DNA from: Puccinia triticina
Lineage: Eukaryota; Basidiomycota; Pucciniomycetes; Pucciniales; Pucciniaceae
Reading direction: 5' to 3'
Length of the DNA: 64,000 nucleotides
NCBI RefSeq assembly: GCF_026914185.1
Contig: NC_070572.1
Location: forward strand, 3,782,001 to 3,846,000
Shown: positions 40,135 to 51,063 of the stretch, piece by piece
Position numbering within the stretch: the first letter of the stretch is position 1
Layout of the letters: every line of letters begins with the position of its first letter
Notes under the pieces: model-generated
The model's database searches: none
Told to the model about the DNA's origin: nothing
What the model saw: the letters and a program-made list of their open reading frames with translations, nothing else
Made by a program: the position numbers and the translations under genes

Positions 40135-40860
40135 ATCTGATAGCAGAAAGGCAGAGTTTTGCACCTCAATCATCCCCTTAACCATTCAGCAAAAGGGTTT
40201 CACAACTTATTTTGAGTCTTACAATGTGGCAAAGTGGACTGGTAGCTGGGACTATACCAGTGATGTGCAGCTGACCGGTAGAAAGTGCAGTGGCAGAGAA
40301 TATTTCTGCTCACTAATGGGTTGGAAAAGGGTGTGAAGAATTGCAAAGTGGCTAGTTGGTGTGCATTTCAAAGGGCCAGAAGAAAGTAGATGTATGTATC
40401 TACTGGCGGCGACTTGACAAAACGGGGTGTGGCAAGCGCAATAGTGAAGGCAAAGGGTGTGGCAGGCATAAATAAGGGGAGAAGTTGGATTCATCTCCCC
40501 CCAGGGGATCTGGTTCCTTCCTACCCTCTCCCTGAAGGCACTCCAAATTGCTACATTAAGCCCCTTCCTGATTTGAATCCTGACCAGTTGCTGCAGCACA
40601 GGCTTGAGGGACATACCAAGGTCCTTCTGATGAAATGTTTGGGGAATATTTTCAACATTTACTTATTTTATTGAGGGGCTTGGGTTGTACTATTTTGTAA
40701 TGAGAGATGTTGGTGAACATTTTGCTAAAGAAAACACACCAAAACTTAGATCTGGGAGGGGGGGGGGCACAATTGTGTGAATTCAATACACTTGGATAAA
40801 TTCATATGTAGCATGAAATTTAAGGCATAAATAGTTTCTAAACAGGGGTTTTTGAGTTCT

Positions 40861-41073
40861 GAATACACACTTCAGATGCCCAGATTCATACAGATTCAAA
40901 AACTTTTCCAATTTTTCAGTTTTTCTGGTTGAGACATATCTGATTCAAGCCATTAAATATCAGACTTGCTTCCACATTGGTTGGTAGTACACTTATGTAA
41001 ATATCTCCAAAGCTACATCTTTTCCACCCTTTGTGATTCTCATATCACTCCCCAGTCCCAAAAAACCAAAAAA
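40861..41073 (+). promoter_or_regulatory. Conserved upstream region of secreted-family copy 2
   Basis: ACACACTTCAGATGCCCAGA, TTTTCAGTTTTTCTG and ATCTGATTCAAGCC are shared with the region before copy 1. Confidence 0.6.
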
Positions 41074-42731
41074 ATGATACAAGCAAGGATTTATCACTTG
41101 GTGGTGGCTCTGTTATTGGACTTTGCCTGCAATGGAATGGAAGACTTGCCCAATGATTATCAGATTTTCTTTGGTTTGGATGTCCCTGCACCAAGGCACA
41201 TGGATGATTTCATGTTGTCAATTTTTTCTGAAACTGGCAATTTTTGTCCCAAATTATATCCAGCTTCCAGCACATCTGAAACCCTTTTCTCCTCTGGAGA
41301 TCAGGCAGAAATTCCATATCTCAATCCTGAATTGTTGGTAGTCCCCCAAATCATTCATGGCTATTTTCCACCATTCCAGAACAGTGAGACTCAACCAAGC
41401 CTTAATCCAGCCAATCAAGTTCAATCCATAAAAATTTGTCCTTTTAACTCCTTAGAAATGGACCCACAGATCCCACCAGAAAATATGAATACTGATTTTG
41501 AATCAGGATCAATTCCAAAAAGAAACAATCCAAAGCTTCACAATGATTGCAAGCAGAAACCCCCAAATTTGACAGCCAGGGGGAAATCATTCAAGAATAC
41601 TGATTCTTTGAGATTCAAAAATGCTGCATCTGATCTGAAAGATAGGTTTCATCATCCAGCTGGAGAATCAGGATATTTTGAGCTTTCTGGGAGACTATCT
41701 AAACTCTCACCTTCAATAGGCATGGAAAAAAAACAAGAAAAAGCAATCTGGATTGGTGAGGTCAAAAATGAGCCGGGTAACTCAAAGGGAACACTGTTTT
41801 CTTGGTCCAGCTCCGGTGGTAATCAGTATTGCATGATACAATTTCCCTACAATCTTGTTAACACTGATTATATTCTTATTGGTCAATCTCAAACGGAGAA
41901 GAATAAAAAATGGGAAAGAATATGTTTTAATAGGACAGCCTTCACCAATCATAAAATGGCTGATCCTAACTTACACCCCAACATTCTAAACTTAATAGAA
42001 AGGCTTTCAAAACAAGGGCCTGCATCTGGGGAACTCATGATGACAAAAGAACAGTTCAGTATTTACCACACTGATGTCAACTTTTTTGACTGGAAGAGAT
42101 TTCCAATGCTTGATCAGAAATTGAGTAATAATATCAAGAAAGCTGTATCAAAAAATGTATGCATTTCAAGAAGTCCTCCCAATAATGAAGGCAGGAAAAG
42201 GTTAATGTTTGCACAAAAGTATCTGATGAAAAAATCAGATCTTTGGATTTCACATTGGAGCCAGAAGCTGAGCAGGAATACCCAAGATCTCATTGACAAT
42301 TTTGAATTGCTTGAACCTTAACAGACAAAAAAGCCAGTGATCACCTTCCTATTTTACATTGAGATGATTGAAGCTATTTTGCCCAGATCATCAGAAGAAA
42401 GGAGTGGAATGGAACTGGAAGAAGCTTTGAAAGTCTTAGAAGACCTCTTCAATCCACACAAAGATTTCAAAAATTTACAGGAGAAGAGGGAATATATATT
42501 TGAAAAGATTTCCCTCAAAAAAAGTTCACAAGTGTTACTCCCAGTTTTTGGACTATGATTGAGATTTGGGTGTTGAATTTTAGGTCAGACTTGGTTGATT
42601 TCATCTTTCTCAAAAACCACATCATCTCTCATACAGTGAAGTCTTTCTTCAATACAGTTTTCTTCTGTTCCATTGAAGTGCTTAGCAGAAGACTCAAAGA
42701 AATAGATATAGTGTCTCAACAGATTAGATAA
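41074..42731 (+). pseudogene. Putative secreted-protein family, copy 2 (TAA and frameshift)
   Basis: It starts MIQARIYHLVVALLLDFACN, a signal-peptide-like segment, followed directly by GMEDLPNDYQIFFGLDVPAP and YMDDFM-like HMDDFML. The frame is open to a TAA at 42319-42321, continues in frame with TFLFYIEMIEAILPR and LEDLFNPHKDF, then loses about one base near 42545. The next frame carries the conserved end (HTVKSFFNTVFFCSIEVL) to 42731. Copy 3 is intact at both lesion sites. No known domain was seen. Length without lesions would be about 550 residues. Confidence 0.75.
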
Positions 42732-43171
42732 TCTTTCATTTCCATCCAAAATTTCCCCCTTTTGTAGGAGAATACTCTGGATCAATAAATCCAAGGTTAT
42801 CAAAGATAGAGAACCAAAGAAAAAAAGGTCAAGGGCTCCCCCTATATTTTATACAAAAGGCAAAAAAAGGTCCTCCCTGAAACTCAAATTAATAAATGCA
42901 TTGTAGAAAATATATATAAAACATAGATTGCACCCAAGCCCATTTCCATCCATGCCTAGCAGGATCAAAAAAAAGTTTGTGGATCAATTCACCCCCATTG
43001 CATGCAGGAAAGACAAAGGGCGGCCAAAAAATTAAACCCCCCAGACTGCCCAAGGGCATCAGCAGAGGGGCTTGAGTCCAAATTGACGGCTGGGATTGCA
43101 GCACAAACTTTTTACTGAGAGACAATCAGCACCTCAGAGTCACCCTAGCCTGTCTAAGCCACTCAAGTGGA

Positions 43172-43196
43172 GGGGGGGGGGGGGGGGGGGGGGGGG
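43172..43196. repeat. G25 homopolymer
   Basis: An uninterrupted run of 25 G. It could form a G-quadruplex, and the true length is uncertain in any assembly. Confidence 0.9.
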
Positions 43197-43439
43197 TTGA
43201 TGTAAGGGCCAAAGATTATCACTGGGTAAGAGGCGCTGGCACAGAGAGACTGAAGGTCTCAGAGAGTTCTGATACCAAAGTGAAGGGGTTGTATTTCAAA
43301 GCTAGCTCAGGAGAGAATATAAGTTGGCTGTTTCTCTGTATTTACACTATCTGATCATGAGGAAAAGGAAAGTGAGAAAGAAAGGAAAATATTGGCTTGC
43401 CTACCTCAGGAGCAACACTGGTTCAGCTACACTATCATT

Positions 43440-43735
43440 AGCAATAGTGAAGTGCAGCGTAGCTTAATTCCACTAAACCTAACGGGGTTCCCCATTAGCT
43501 GTTAGCGGAGTTAAGCTAGCGCTAAACGCCGGGAAACAAAAACTAATCCTGCTACGCTGCGTTATGCCTCTTTTTAGCGGGGTTTTCCGCTAAAATCGGC
43601 ATAACGTAGCGTAGTGTTAGCGTAGCGCCGATGAAATTCCCCTAACGCTATTGCTGCAGTGGCCAAAGCTGAAAGGCGCTACACTCTCAAATGTGGGCCT
43701 TTTAGTGTAGTTTAGCGTAGCGGCCCACCATTTTC
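43440..43735. repeat. GTAGCG palindromic repeat
   Basis: CpG-rich island of TAGCG/CGCTA motifs. A nested hairpin CGTTATGCC...GGCATAACG with inner TAGCGG/CCGCTA lies near 43559-43607. The right end (TAGCGTAGCGGCCCACC) matches, inverted, the repeat that begins at 63955. Confidence 0.65.
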
Positions 43736-44599
43736 AGGAGAGAATATAAGGCAGTTGGGTCTCTGCTGAGCTAGGGAAGGCGGCTATCAGGGCTATATTG
43801 ACCAAGTTGAGTCTTGTGAAAGGGTTTGTGAAACCCATGGCACCTGCAGTGCGGGGGTTTTACAGGGGTCTGTAGAAGGCATATCCAGCAGGGAATGTAA
43901 AATAGGGGTGTGCCCCAAAAGTGGAGTCCAGAGCATTACCCCGGGTTTATACCTCAGATTCCGGAATTGGGATGCCTTGGGAGTACCCCAAACCCTGGTA
44001 TATATGATGTTTTCTTTTGAAGGGAGGGTTTCCTAAGTGTTGATGTTTTATTTTGGGATTTTATGTTTTTTATTGTCATTTCAATGGAAATTACCTACAT
44101 ACATGATGATTGTAGTATTAGATTGAGAGATAATCAATATATCATTCCAGAGTTCCCTTCTGGGATTCAGTGTGTATCTTTTACAGGAGACAATTTGTTG
44201 GCCTTTATAGAATACACTTTCAAAATCAGTGCTAGTTGCTAGGAACAAGATCAATCAACATGCAGATAGATTTTCTGTTGGCTGATAAAAAAGAAAAGGA
44301 GTTTGTGTGAACCCCCAGGTTCTGAGGTTTCACAAAAAAGTCATGGCTTGGATTAAATCAGCAACCTGGGAAAAACACTTAGGTCATTGGCATCAGTACA
44401 GGTGTAACTTGAGGAGTAGTAGATTGGCTTACTCCTGGATCAGTGCTAATGTGGGAATTCAATTACATTGGTAACACCTAGCAGGTCAAAACACCGCCGT
44501 GTGGGTCAGGGGTACCGGAGGGGCGTGGCGGTGGCGTATTTGTCAGGGCTTGATTAGTTTGGCAGTCGAGTTGGTGGATCTTGAGAGCCGTAGTGCTGG

Positions 44600-44985
44600 A
44601 TTGTCTATAAAAGAAGCTTCAGCTTGCTTTTTTGTGTCCCCCAGGGCGTCCTCTTCTGCTGTACTTCCAGCGTGTGGTACGTCCTCAACCCCCTTCGCTG
44701 TTGCACTTGCACGGTTTGGTGGCCCCCCTTTGCATAATGCCTTCAATGCGGCGCGCTGGGGGCCATCCAACCACTATTTTAAACCCTGCTAGACAGGGAT
44801 GGATAGTGGGTCTAGTTTGTGGTGTTTGGATTTTGTGTTAGGGAGGCTTGTTTTTGTGATTTGTTTTTTTTGAAAGGGGGAACCCTTGCATTTTTGTTTG
44901 TGTAATTTGGTTGATTTGTAGGGGGAACCCCTTGATCTTTGTTTCTGTGTTTCTCTGTCTTTAATAAACTTGGATTACACACTTC
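44600..44985 (+). repeat. LTR-like copy 2 (TATA and AATAAA family)
   Basis: GTCTATAAAAGAAGC, TTCGCTGTTGCACTTGCACG, TGGCCCCCCTTTGCATAATG, AACCCTGCTAGACAGGGATG, AGGGGGAACCC (twice) and CTTTAATAAACTTGGATT match the 49.6-kb copy in order. Likely a solo LTR. Confidence 0.65.
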
Positions 44986-46344
44986 ACATTTCCCAGGTAC
45001 CCTCAAATTGAGTGGTCTGTATGCTTTTATACATATGTACATATGCTTATACTACATTATGTCAGCCTGTATGTAACTAACCGTGTCTGAGAGGGTTGTT
45101 ACTATCAAGATTATGGTGTAAGATGCCAAGGATGGGCCAATGGGTTCGTGGTAAGACCTGTAAAAGGTTTCACTCTATCAGTAATCTTGACTGAGAGGCT
45201 TGCTCAATTAAGGCGCATCCAGATCAACACAGGGTGTTAATAGGCATCCAAGGAATAACTCAACTTGGGTTCGTGGTTTTACCTACAGAAAGGTAAGGGT
45301 AATCAAGAGTTGATGTTATTCCTGAATTGAAAGATGGGTGAGAATGAAGGCACTGTTTAACTATGTATGTGTTAAACCTTGCTATAATAATATTCTGTGG
45401 GATAAACAGTCCTGGGGGGCGTGTTTATATAGAGGGGAATGAGCAGGAGGGAACATGAGGCGCTTGGAGGCGCTTCAGGACCAGGGGGGAACTAGAAGCG
45501 CTCAAGGGAAGCAGATCCTCATGAGGATCAACATTGGAAATGATCAGGGCAGTGTAATGATCAGTACTGATCCTGGATCAGTAGCTGTGTACACTAGCTG
45601 ATCATAACCAATCATTGATTCCATTCAGTGCTCTTTGAATTGGATTCCATCATGTATTGTTTATGTATTTATATCATAACCAATATGTTATGTAAATAGG
45701 TACTGAGGCGTAACAGGGGATAAATGAGTGATACCTGTCTTGGTGTATTTCACGTGTACAGTAATATTACAATGTATTGTAATCTTACTGTTGCACGTAA
45801 CTTAACTCTCATAACAACAGTACATTATGGTAACTGTATTTAACTATGGTTATCTGTAATGTAATGTATAACAGGAGTACATTCTTAAGCTTGTATCTAA
45901 TGATATACATATGTAATAAAGGCGTAAAAAGGAATGTACTATATGTAATGTGAACAATTGCAGGTACTTGGTACGTGTAAGGTACTGTGACATGTACTCT
46001 GTGGCTGACACATTATCAGTCACAAAACTGAAGTGTTGTTGTAGTTTGGAAGTTGCCCCAACTTGGTTAAACATAACCCAAGCCTGATTGCTGCGCGCTA
46101 TGGTCACCTGTAACATAATCAATGTGTTACATGTCCCTCAAAGGCCGCGTGATGCGTGCTACGGCTGCCTGTGAAACACATGAGAACAAGCCTCCCAGTG
46201 CAGCTGCACTGCAGGCTTGTGCAGGACCCAACAGAGCCACAAGTACACCCTTTTGGGAGGAAATGGCATAATACAACACGTCAAATGAACCATTACATAT
46301 TGCACATACACCCTAGATACTCTGTATCAGGGGGATCTACAATG
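44986..46344. other. Gene-free, CpG-poor DNA
   Basis: Short repeats of TGTAATGTA/TACATTAC type dominate 45740-46000. No gene was recognised. Confidence 0.4.
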
Positions 46345-46490
46345 TATTGGTTTTTTGATACAATACATGGTAGCATATTGGTTTTTTGATACAATACATG
46401 GTAACATATTGGTTTTTTGATACAATACATGGTAACATATTGGTTTTTTGATACAATACATGGTAACATATTGCTTTTTCAATACAATAC
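46345..46490. repeat. 31-bp tandem repeat, five copies
   Basis: The unit begins TATTGGTTTTTTGATACAAT and restarts at 46345, 46376, 46407, 46438 and 46469; the last copy is diverged. Confidence 0.9.
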
Positions 46491-48644
46491 ACAGCATTGA
46501 ATTCTTTTATATTGAAAAATTGATATGATACCCCGGTGTTGGACAATACTGGGATTGTGTCAGCCATTGCCTCAATTTTTACAGTTTATGAGAAATGCTA
46601 AGCCAGTGTTCTGAAAGTGATTTGGTTATTTATTGTGAACTGGAAATCTTCAGGCAGTGATTTGGATATGTATATCCAGATGAGGAGGAAAGGTGGTGTT
46701 GATGTTGTCCTTCCTGGGATTTCTGGGGAACATAGAAATGAACAAGTTACAATAATATAGAGATGAGGAATGGACTAACTCTTTAAATGCATATCATGAC
46801 CATAATAAAGAGAAGGTAGATTAAATGAGGAGATAACTATTGTAGACTGTGTAGAAAATATTACATCAACTTATTGAAGGTATGTTGTATTTACTTGCAG
46901 GCTGACAGATTGTATTGGATTGTTTCACCATTTCTGTTACCCGCAAGTACCTGTGAAGGAAACTGCTCCAACTGTCACAGGCGGTGCAGGGGTGCAATTT
47001 TCGGTGAAAAAGCTGGCAGGTACCTGCACACAAACATTTAACTGGTTTCACAAGGACCATCTCTTTGTAATACTATTTCTTACAGATTTACTTTGCGCAC
47101 TGAAAAAAGCTTTCTGTGCACTCCAGAGGTTTTAAAATCAATGTCCAGGCCACATTGACCATTGGGAGGGATCCGAAGTGAGATAGAGTCACTAAGTACT
47201 GCCAGAACCCGCCAAACGGTGCCAAATTACCATTTTTTGGGAAAAGGAAGTGCAGTAACCATGTACCTCTCTCACGGGGTTCTTCCAAGAAATTCCCTAG
47301 TAAACCACCAGGAACAAGCCTTCACAGCCACCTAAGTCCCAACAAATGCTCATTATTAGAGGTGAACCACTAGAGGCCAAGGCGGCTGCGCCGCTGTATG
47401 TGATGCCCCAGGAAAATCTTGGTCAAGCCAAGCTTCAATTGTGCATGCATCAATATACTCAACCTGATTTGGCAAGATTTCAACCTGGACATGCCTAAAA
47501 TTCAGATTCAACTTACTATGATAAATAATGACATTTTTTATGTTTTTCCAACCTTCAAATTGAGCATTCAAATAATTTTTGTTGCTTCACTGCTGTAATT
47601 CTTGTTTGAGAGCAGCAAAATTAGCACAAGTCCCTCCTGGGAGACTTATTTAAGCTTGTCTCAAGGGTGGCAATTCCACATTTCAAACCTACTGTGCAAA
47701 AACTACCAACAATTTACAGGGGTTTTATTGGAGCTGCACTGCCACTCTTGGAGTATGTAGACGTTTTGGCGGGGAGTTTGTTTTTATAAGAAGCCTCAAA
47801 CAGCCATTTCAGACTGAGTTTTCTTGTAGTTGATTGGTCTGGGATCTCGGACCCAAGTCATCTCCATCTATGGACCATTTTCTGCTTTTGCTCCATCCAC
47901 CTTATACTCCATCAACTCTGAAATATGGTGGCACCAGCTTCAAATGGCCATCAATACCTCTTGAAAAATGTATGTATGTAGAACAAATCAATTTTTATTA
48001 GAAAGTTGGCAAAGAGGAGTGAGGAGGACAGGATGCAGATCAGTGGACGCTAGAAACAAAAAAACAAAAACAAAAACTTGGCGTGTGGAAGTCAACGGCG
48101 GCTTGGAAGCAAGCGGGGGAAGGTAGTTAGCAGGGGAGGGATTGGGCAAGAGGTCGGGGGCCAAAGAAGCAGAGGGGGGGAGGCGGGGTGGAGAGGATTG
48201 GCGGGAGGAAGACGATTGGCAAGAGGAAGAGGATGTTGCTGGAGGGGAAGTGGGGGCGAGAGGTCGGAGGTGGGCGGCGAGGGCGGGATGTTGGCGGGGT
48301 CAGCAGCAGCAACAGCAGCGGGGGCAGCCGACAACGAAGACGAAGACCAGAGCTTATTCCTACTAGCTTGACTCTTTGAGCGACTCGACAGACGCATCTT
48401 GGTTGTCTTTTGACGTCGGGCACAACAGATGGAGGGTTATTTGGGCGGCATGGGGGAGACCCATATGGATGTTGGGGAGCCGGACAGAGATGTCAGGTTG
48501 TGGTTCTGCTACTCTTAGCTTTATCATACCTGCTGGTGTCACTCATTCATGACCTGTCATTTACAGGTCTTACCCTCAATTAGGGATCTTCATGTGACAC
48601 CAGTGGATGTTCTTCCACCCACCTGCAGCCATTCATATCCAAGC
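46491..48644. other. No convincing gene
   Basis: A G-rich stretch at 48078-48370 gives long frames on both strands (Gly/Arg-rich one way, Pro/Ser-rich the other), expected from its biased composition. CACTAGAGGCCAAGGCGGCT at 47370 is a member of the short dispersed motif. Confidence 0.35.
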
Positions 48645-48712
48645 GTCCTTAGTACAGTGGTTAGTACACTTGACATGGATATAAGAGACATGGGTTCAAC
48701 TCCCATAGGACA
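48645..48712 (+). other. tRNA-like sequence, possible tRNA pseudogene or SINE head
   Basis: A D-arm-like TAGTACAGTGGTTAGTAC (A box) and a perfect T-arm ATGGG-TTCAACT-CCCAT with B box GGTTCAACTCC are present. Acceptor ends GTCCT/AGGAC pair for five bases. The anticodon arm is poor (CTTG/TAAG with a nine-base loop), so a functional tRNA is unlikely. An RNA-polymerase-III-type promoter is plausible. Confidence 0.55.
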
Positions 48713-49554
48713 CATAATATTTTATGGAGTTTCACAAGAGAGGCGACCGGCGCTGAGCCAGCCTCCGGCAGCCTTCCGTCATTGGCCTCCTCCAACACCG
48801 CTGGTCTCCCCTCATGTGGCATGGTTTCCTGGCTGGGTTGTGGTGCGCAGGAACAAGGTGATTTCCTCAAACAGGGCTCCTTCAAAGTTAGCTTTGAGCC
48901 TGGCTAAGCTGCCCATCCGCGAGTCGTCGACAGGCTCAGTAGCGGACGGGTGTTCTTCTGCTGCTGGCTGGGGGACAAGCTTGGACTCTTCTGCGGACAG
49001 GAGGGGAAGCCGAGCAGCTCCGTGCCTATGGCCGTGTTAAGCAAACGGTAGTCGTGCAAGTTAGTGTCAAAGATTGTGTGGCTCTGTTTAGATCCCCGCG
49101 GGGCGCTAGGGAATCCGACGACGTTGTGAGGGCATGGGTTGCGTGTGCGGCTGGACGGTGGTAGTGGTGATCCAGTAAGTCTTGCGCTGGACAGGCAACA
49201 CAGATTCACCCGCGGGAGCAGAGAACCTGGCGGGCTGAATGAATGGGGCCGCTGGCTGTGACATGGCTGCTTGGTGGAGACTGGCAAGGGGAAGTGTGGC
49301 GTACTTGCGGGTGGGGACTGACGAGGGTTGTCCAGGCGAGGTCTGGAGGGTTTTTGCTTTCCCAGCTTGTCCCATCTTTGCTCAAATCTAGCAACGGGCT
49401 CAGGTTGGTGTCTGTGTCCAAACTGGGCAGCACCGGTTTGTCAAACTGGCTGCGGTGATCTGGGCTAAGTGGGTGTCTGGACGATGGTTGACCTGGCCAA
49501 GTTGAATTTGGCAGGTTGGCAAGCACAAGGAAGGGTCTGCGGAGTCTGTGTATA
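48713..49554. other. GC-richer stretch of unknown nature
   Basis: CpG content is higher than around it. It may be the body of a tRNA-derived SINE or U3-side sequence of the following LTR-like copy. No protein domain was recognised in any frame. Confidence 0.3.
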
Positions 49555-49975
49555 AAGGTTGTCTATAAAATGGGGGCACTCATCAAGCTTTAATCCCCAG
49601 GCTGTCCCCCATGCTGTAATTCCAGTCGGGGGCCAGTCTCAACCCCCTCCGCTGTTGCGCTTGCGCAGTCTGAGGGGCAATATTTGTTGGCCCCCCTTTG
49701 CATAATGCCTTTACTGCGCGCGCTGGGGGTCATCCACCCATCTTTTTTTAACCCTGCTAGACAGGGATGGAAGGTGGGCCCGGGTGCATCAGCTTGCTGA
49801 TGCTAGCGGGCTGATTGTAGTTTTTTCTTTTTTCTGAGTGTCTTATAATTTTTCTAGATTTTAGATTGTGTAAAGGGGAAACCCTTGACCTTTTTTTTTG
49901 TGATTTTCTATATTTCTAGGGGGAACCCTTGATCCTTCATTCTATGTTTCACTGACTTTAATACACTTGGATTTG
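49555..49975 (+). repeat. LTR-like copy 3 (TATA family)
   Basis: GTCTATAAAATGGG, CCGCTGTTGCGCTTGCGCAG, TGGCCCCCCTTTGCATAATG, ACCCTGCTAGACAGGGATGG, GGGGAAACCCTTGACC and CTTTAATACACTTGGATT match the 44.8-kb copy in order. The polyadenylation hexamer is changed to AATACA. Confidence 0.65.
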
Positions 49976-50679
49976 GGGTTGAAAATGCAACATGCAGCGA
50001 GCCCACAGGCACCAAACTGATCCCTGCCAACTTTTTAATATCTTTCACATGGTTTTTAGCTTGAAAAAAGTGTTTAGTACTTCAAATGGATACTGTGAAC
50101 TTCTCACCATTTAATGGTGACTCAGAACTGTGCAGTAACACAAATAAAAAAATTAGTTACAGGTAACATAGCTTTGCAGCACTGATGGCACCAATTTTCT
50201 GCCTGAAGGTCATAGCCAATCCTGACACAAACAGGAAATTTTTCTCCTGCATAGCTCAAAATAGGAGGTAGAGTCATACTGACAATGGTGCAACAATTAC
50301 AATACATGTAATTGTATCTGACTATATAAAAATTGGAAAATAAATGTATTTGTATCATACTTTTTGCCAAAAAAAGCTCATATGTATCATAGGAATTGTT
50401 TGGTGAGACCAATACAAGATAAATGTATTATAAATGTATGTATCTCAATGAGAATTCAATACAATTTGTGGCCTTCATGATACATGTATTGTAATTTTTG
50501 CACTGCTGATATAACTGAGATAGCAAATGTTAATGGTGTATCAAGCCTGCAAAAAAATTAGCTAGGCAAACGCCAGAGATACAAAAGGTCACTTCAGCTT
50601 ACTAGCACATAATTTAAAGCTAATTCTAGGTCCTGGACATCAAATTTGGTACCTGTGTGCCAAAAAGGGGAAATTGAAG
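49976..50679. other. AT-rich, CpG-free spacer
   Basis: No gene was seen. ACATGTATTGTAA-like motifs near 50305 and 50485 resemble the 45.7-kb repeats. Confidence 0.35.
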
Positions 50680-51063
50680 CTTTCAAATTCCATGAGCCAA
50701 GTCAGAGCGGAGTTATTCTTGCAATAAAGTTGGTTGTAGCACAATCTGTAATGCATATAATGCATACATTAATTAAGCTTCCAGCTGTCTCTTGTGTATT
50801 TCTGGGTACACTTTGAGAAACCCAGATTGATTTGTCAGATTGGAAAAATTGTTCAAAAGGAAAAAAATCAACAGCTCAAACATTTTTCAGTTTTTTTGTT
50901 CAAGGTGGTCAAGGCAAATACACTTCAAGCTTTTCAATTTAATCATTTCTCCCACTTTTGGTTCAATTAATTAAACAGTGCTGCAGTCAAATAGTTTCAA
51001 GCATTGTTGATTCCATAATTTTCAGATCACTCCTCATTCCCAAACAACTAAAATTTCCTGAAA
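50680..51063 (+). promoter_or_regulatory. Conserved upstream region of secreted-family copy 3
   Basis: GTCAGAGCGGAGTTATTC, ATCTGTAATGCATA and TTTTCAGTTTTTTTG match the region upstream of copy 1, in the same order. The start codon is preceded by AACTAAAATTTCCTGAAA. Confidence 0.55.

Larger units (their letters stand above)
38001..40860. other. Repeat-rich, CpG-poor spacer
   Basis: Holds the coding-like remnant at 38314-38650, the 78-bp duplication at 38685-38840 and the TAACG-rich palindromic block at 39270-39560. Otherwise no gene was recognised. Confidence 0.4.
42732..44599. other. Gene-free spacer with repeats
   Basis: Contains a G25 homopolymer at 43172-43196 and the GTAGCG palindromic repeat at 43440-43735. 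The rest is CpG-poor with no recognised gene. Confidence 0.4.

Noticed and set aside
48078..48423. Overlapping Gly/Arg-rich and Pro/Ser-rich ORFs on both strands
   Set aside because: The G-rich composition alone removes stops in several frames, and there is no pattern of a fold or conserved motif.
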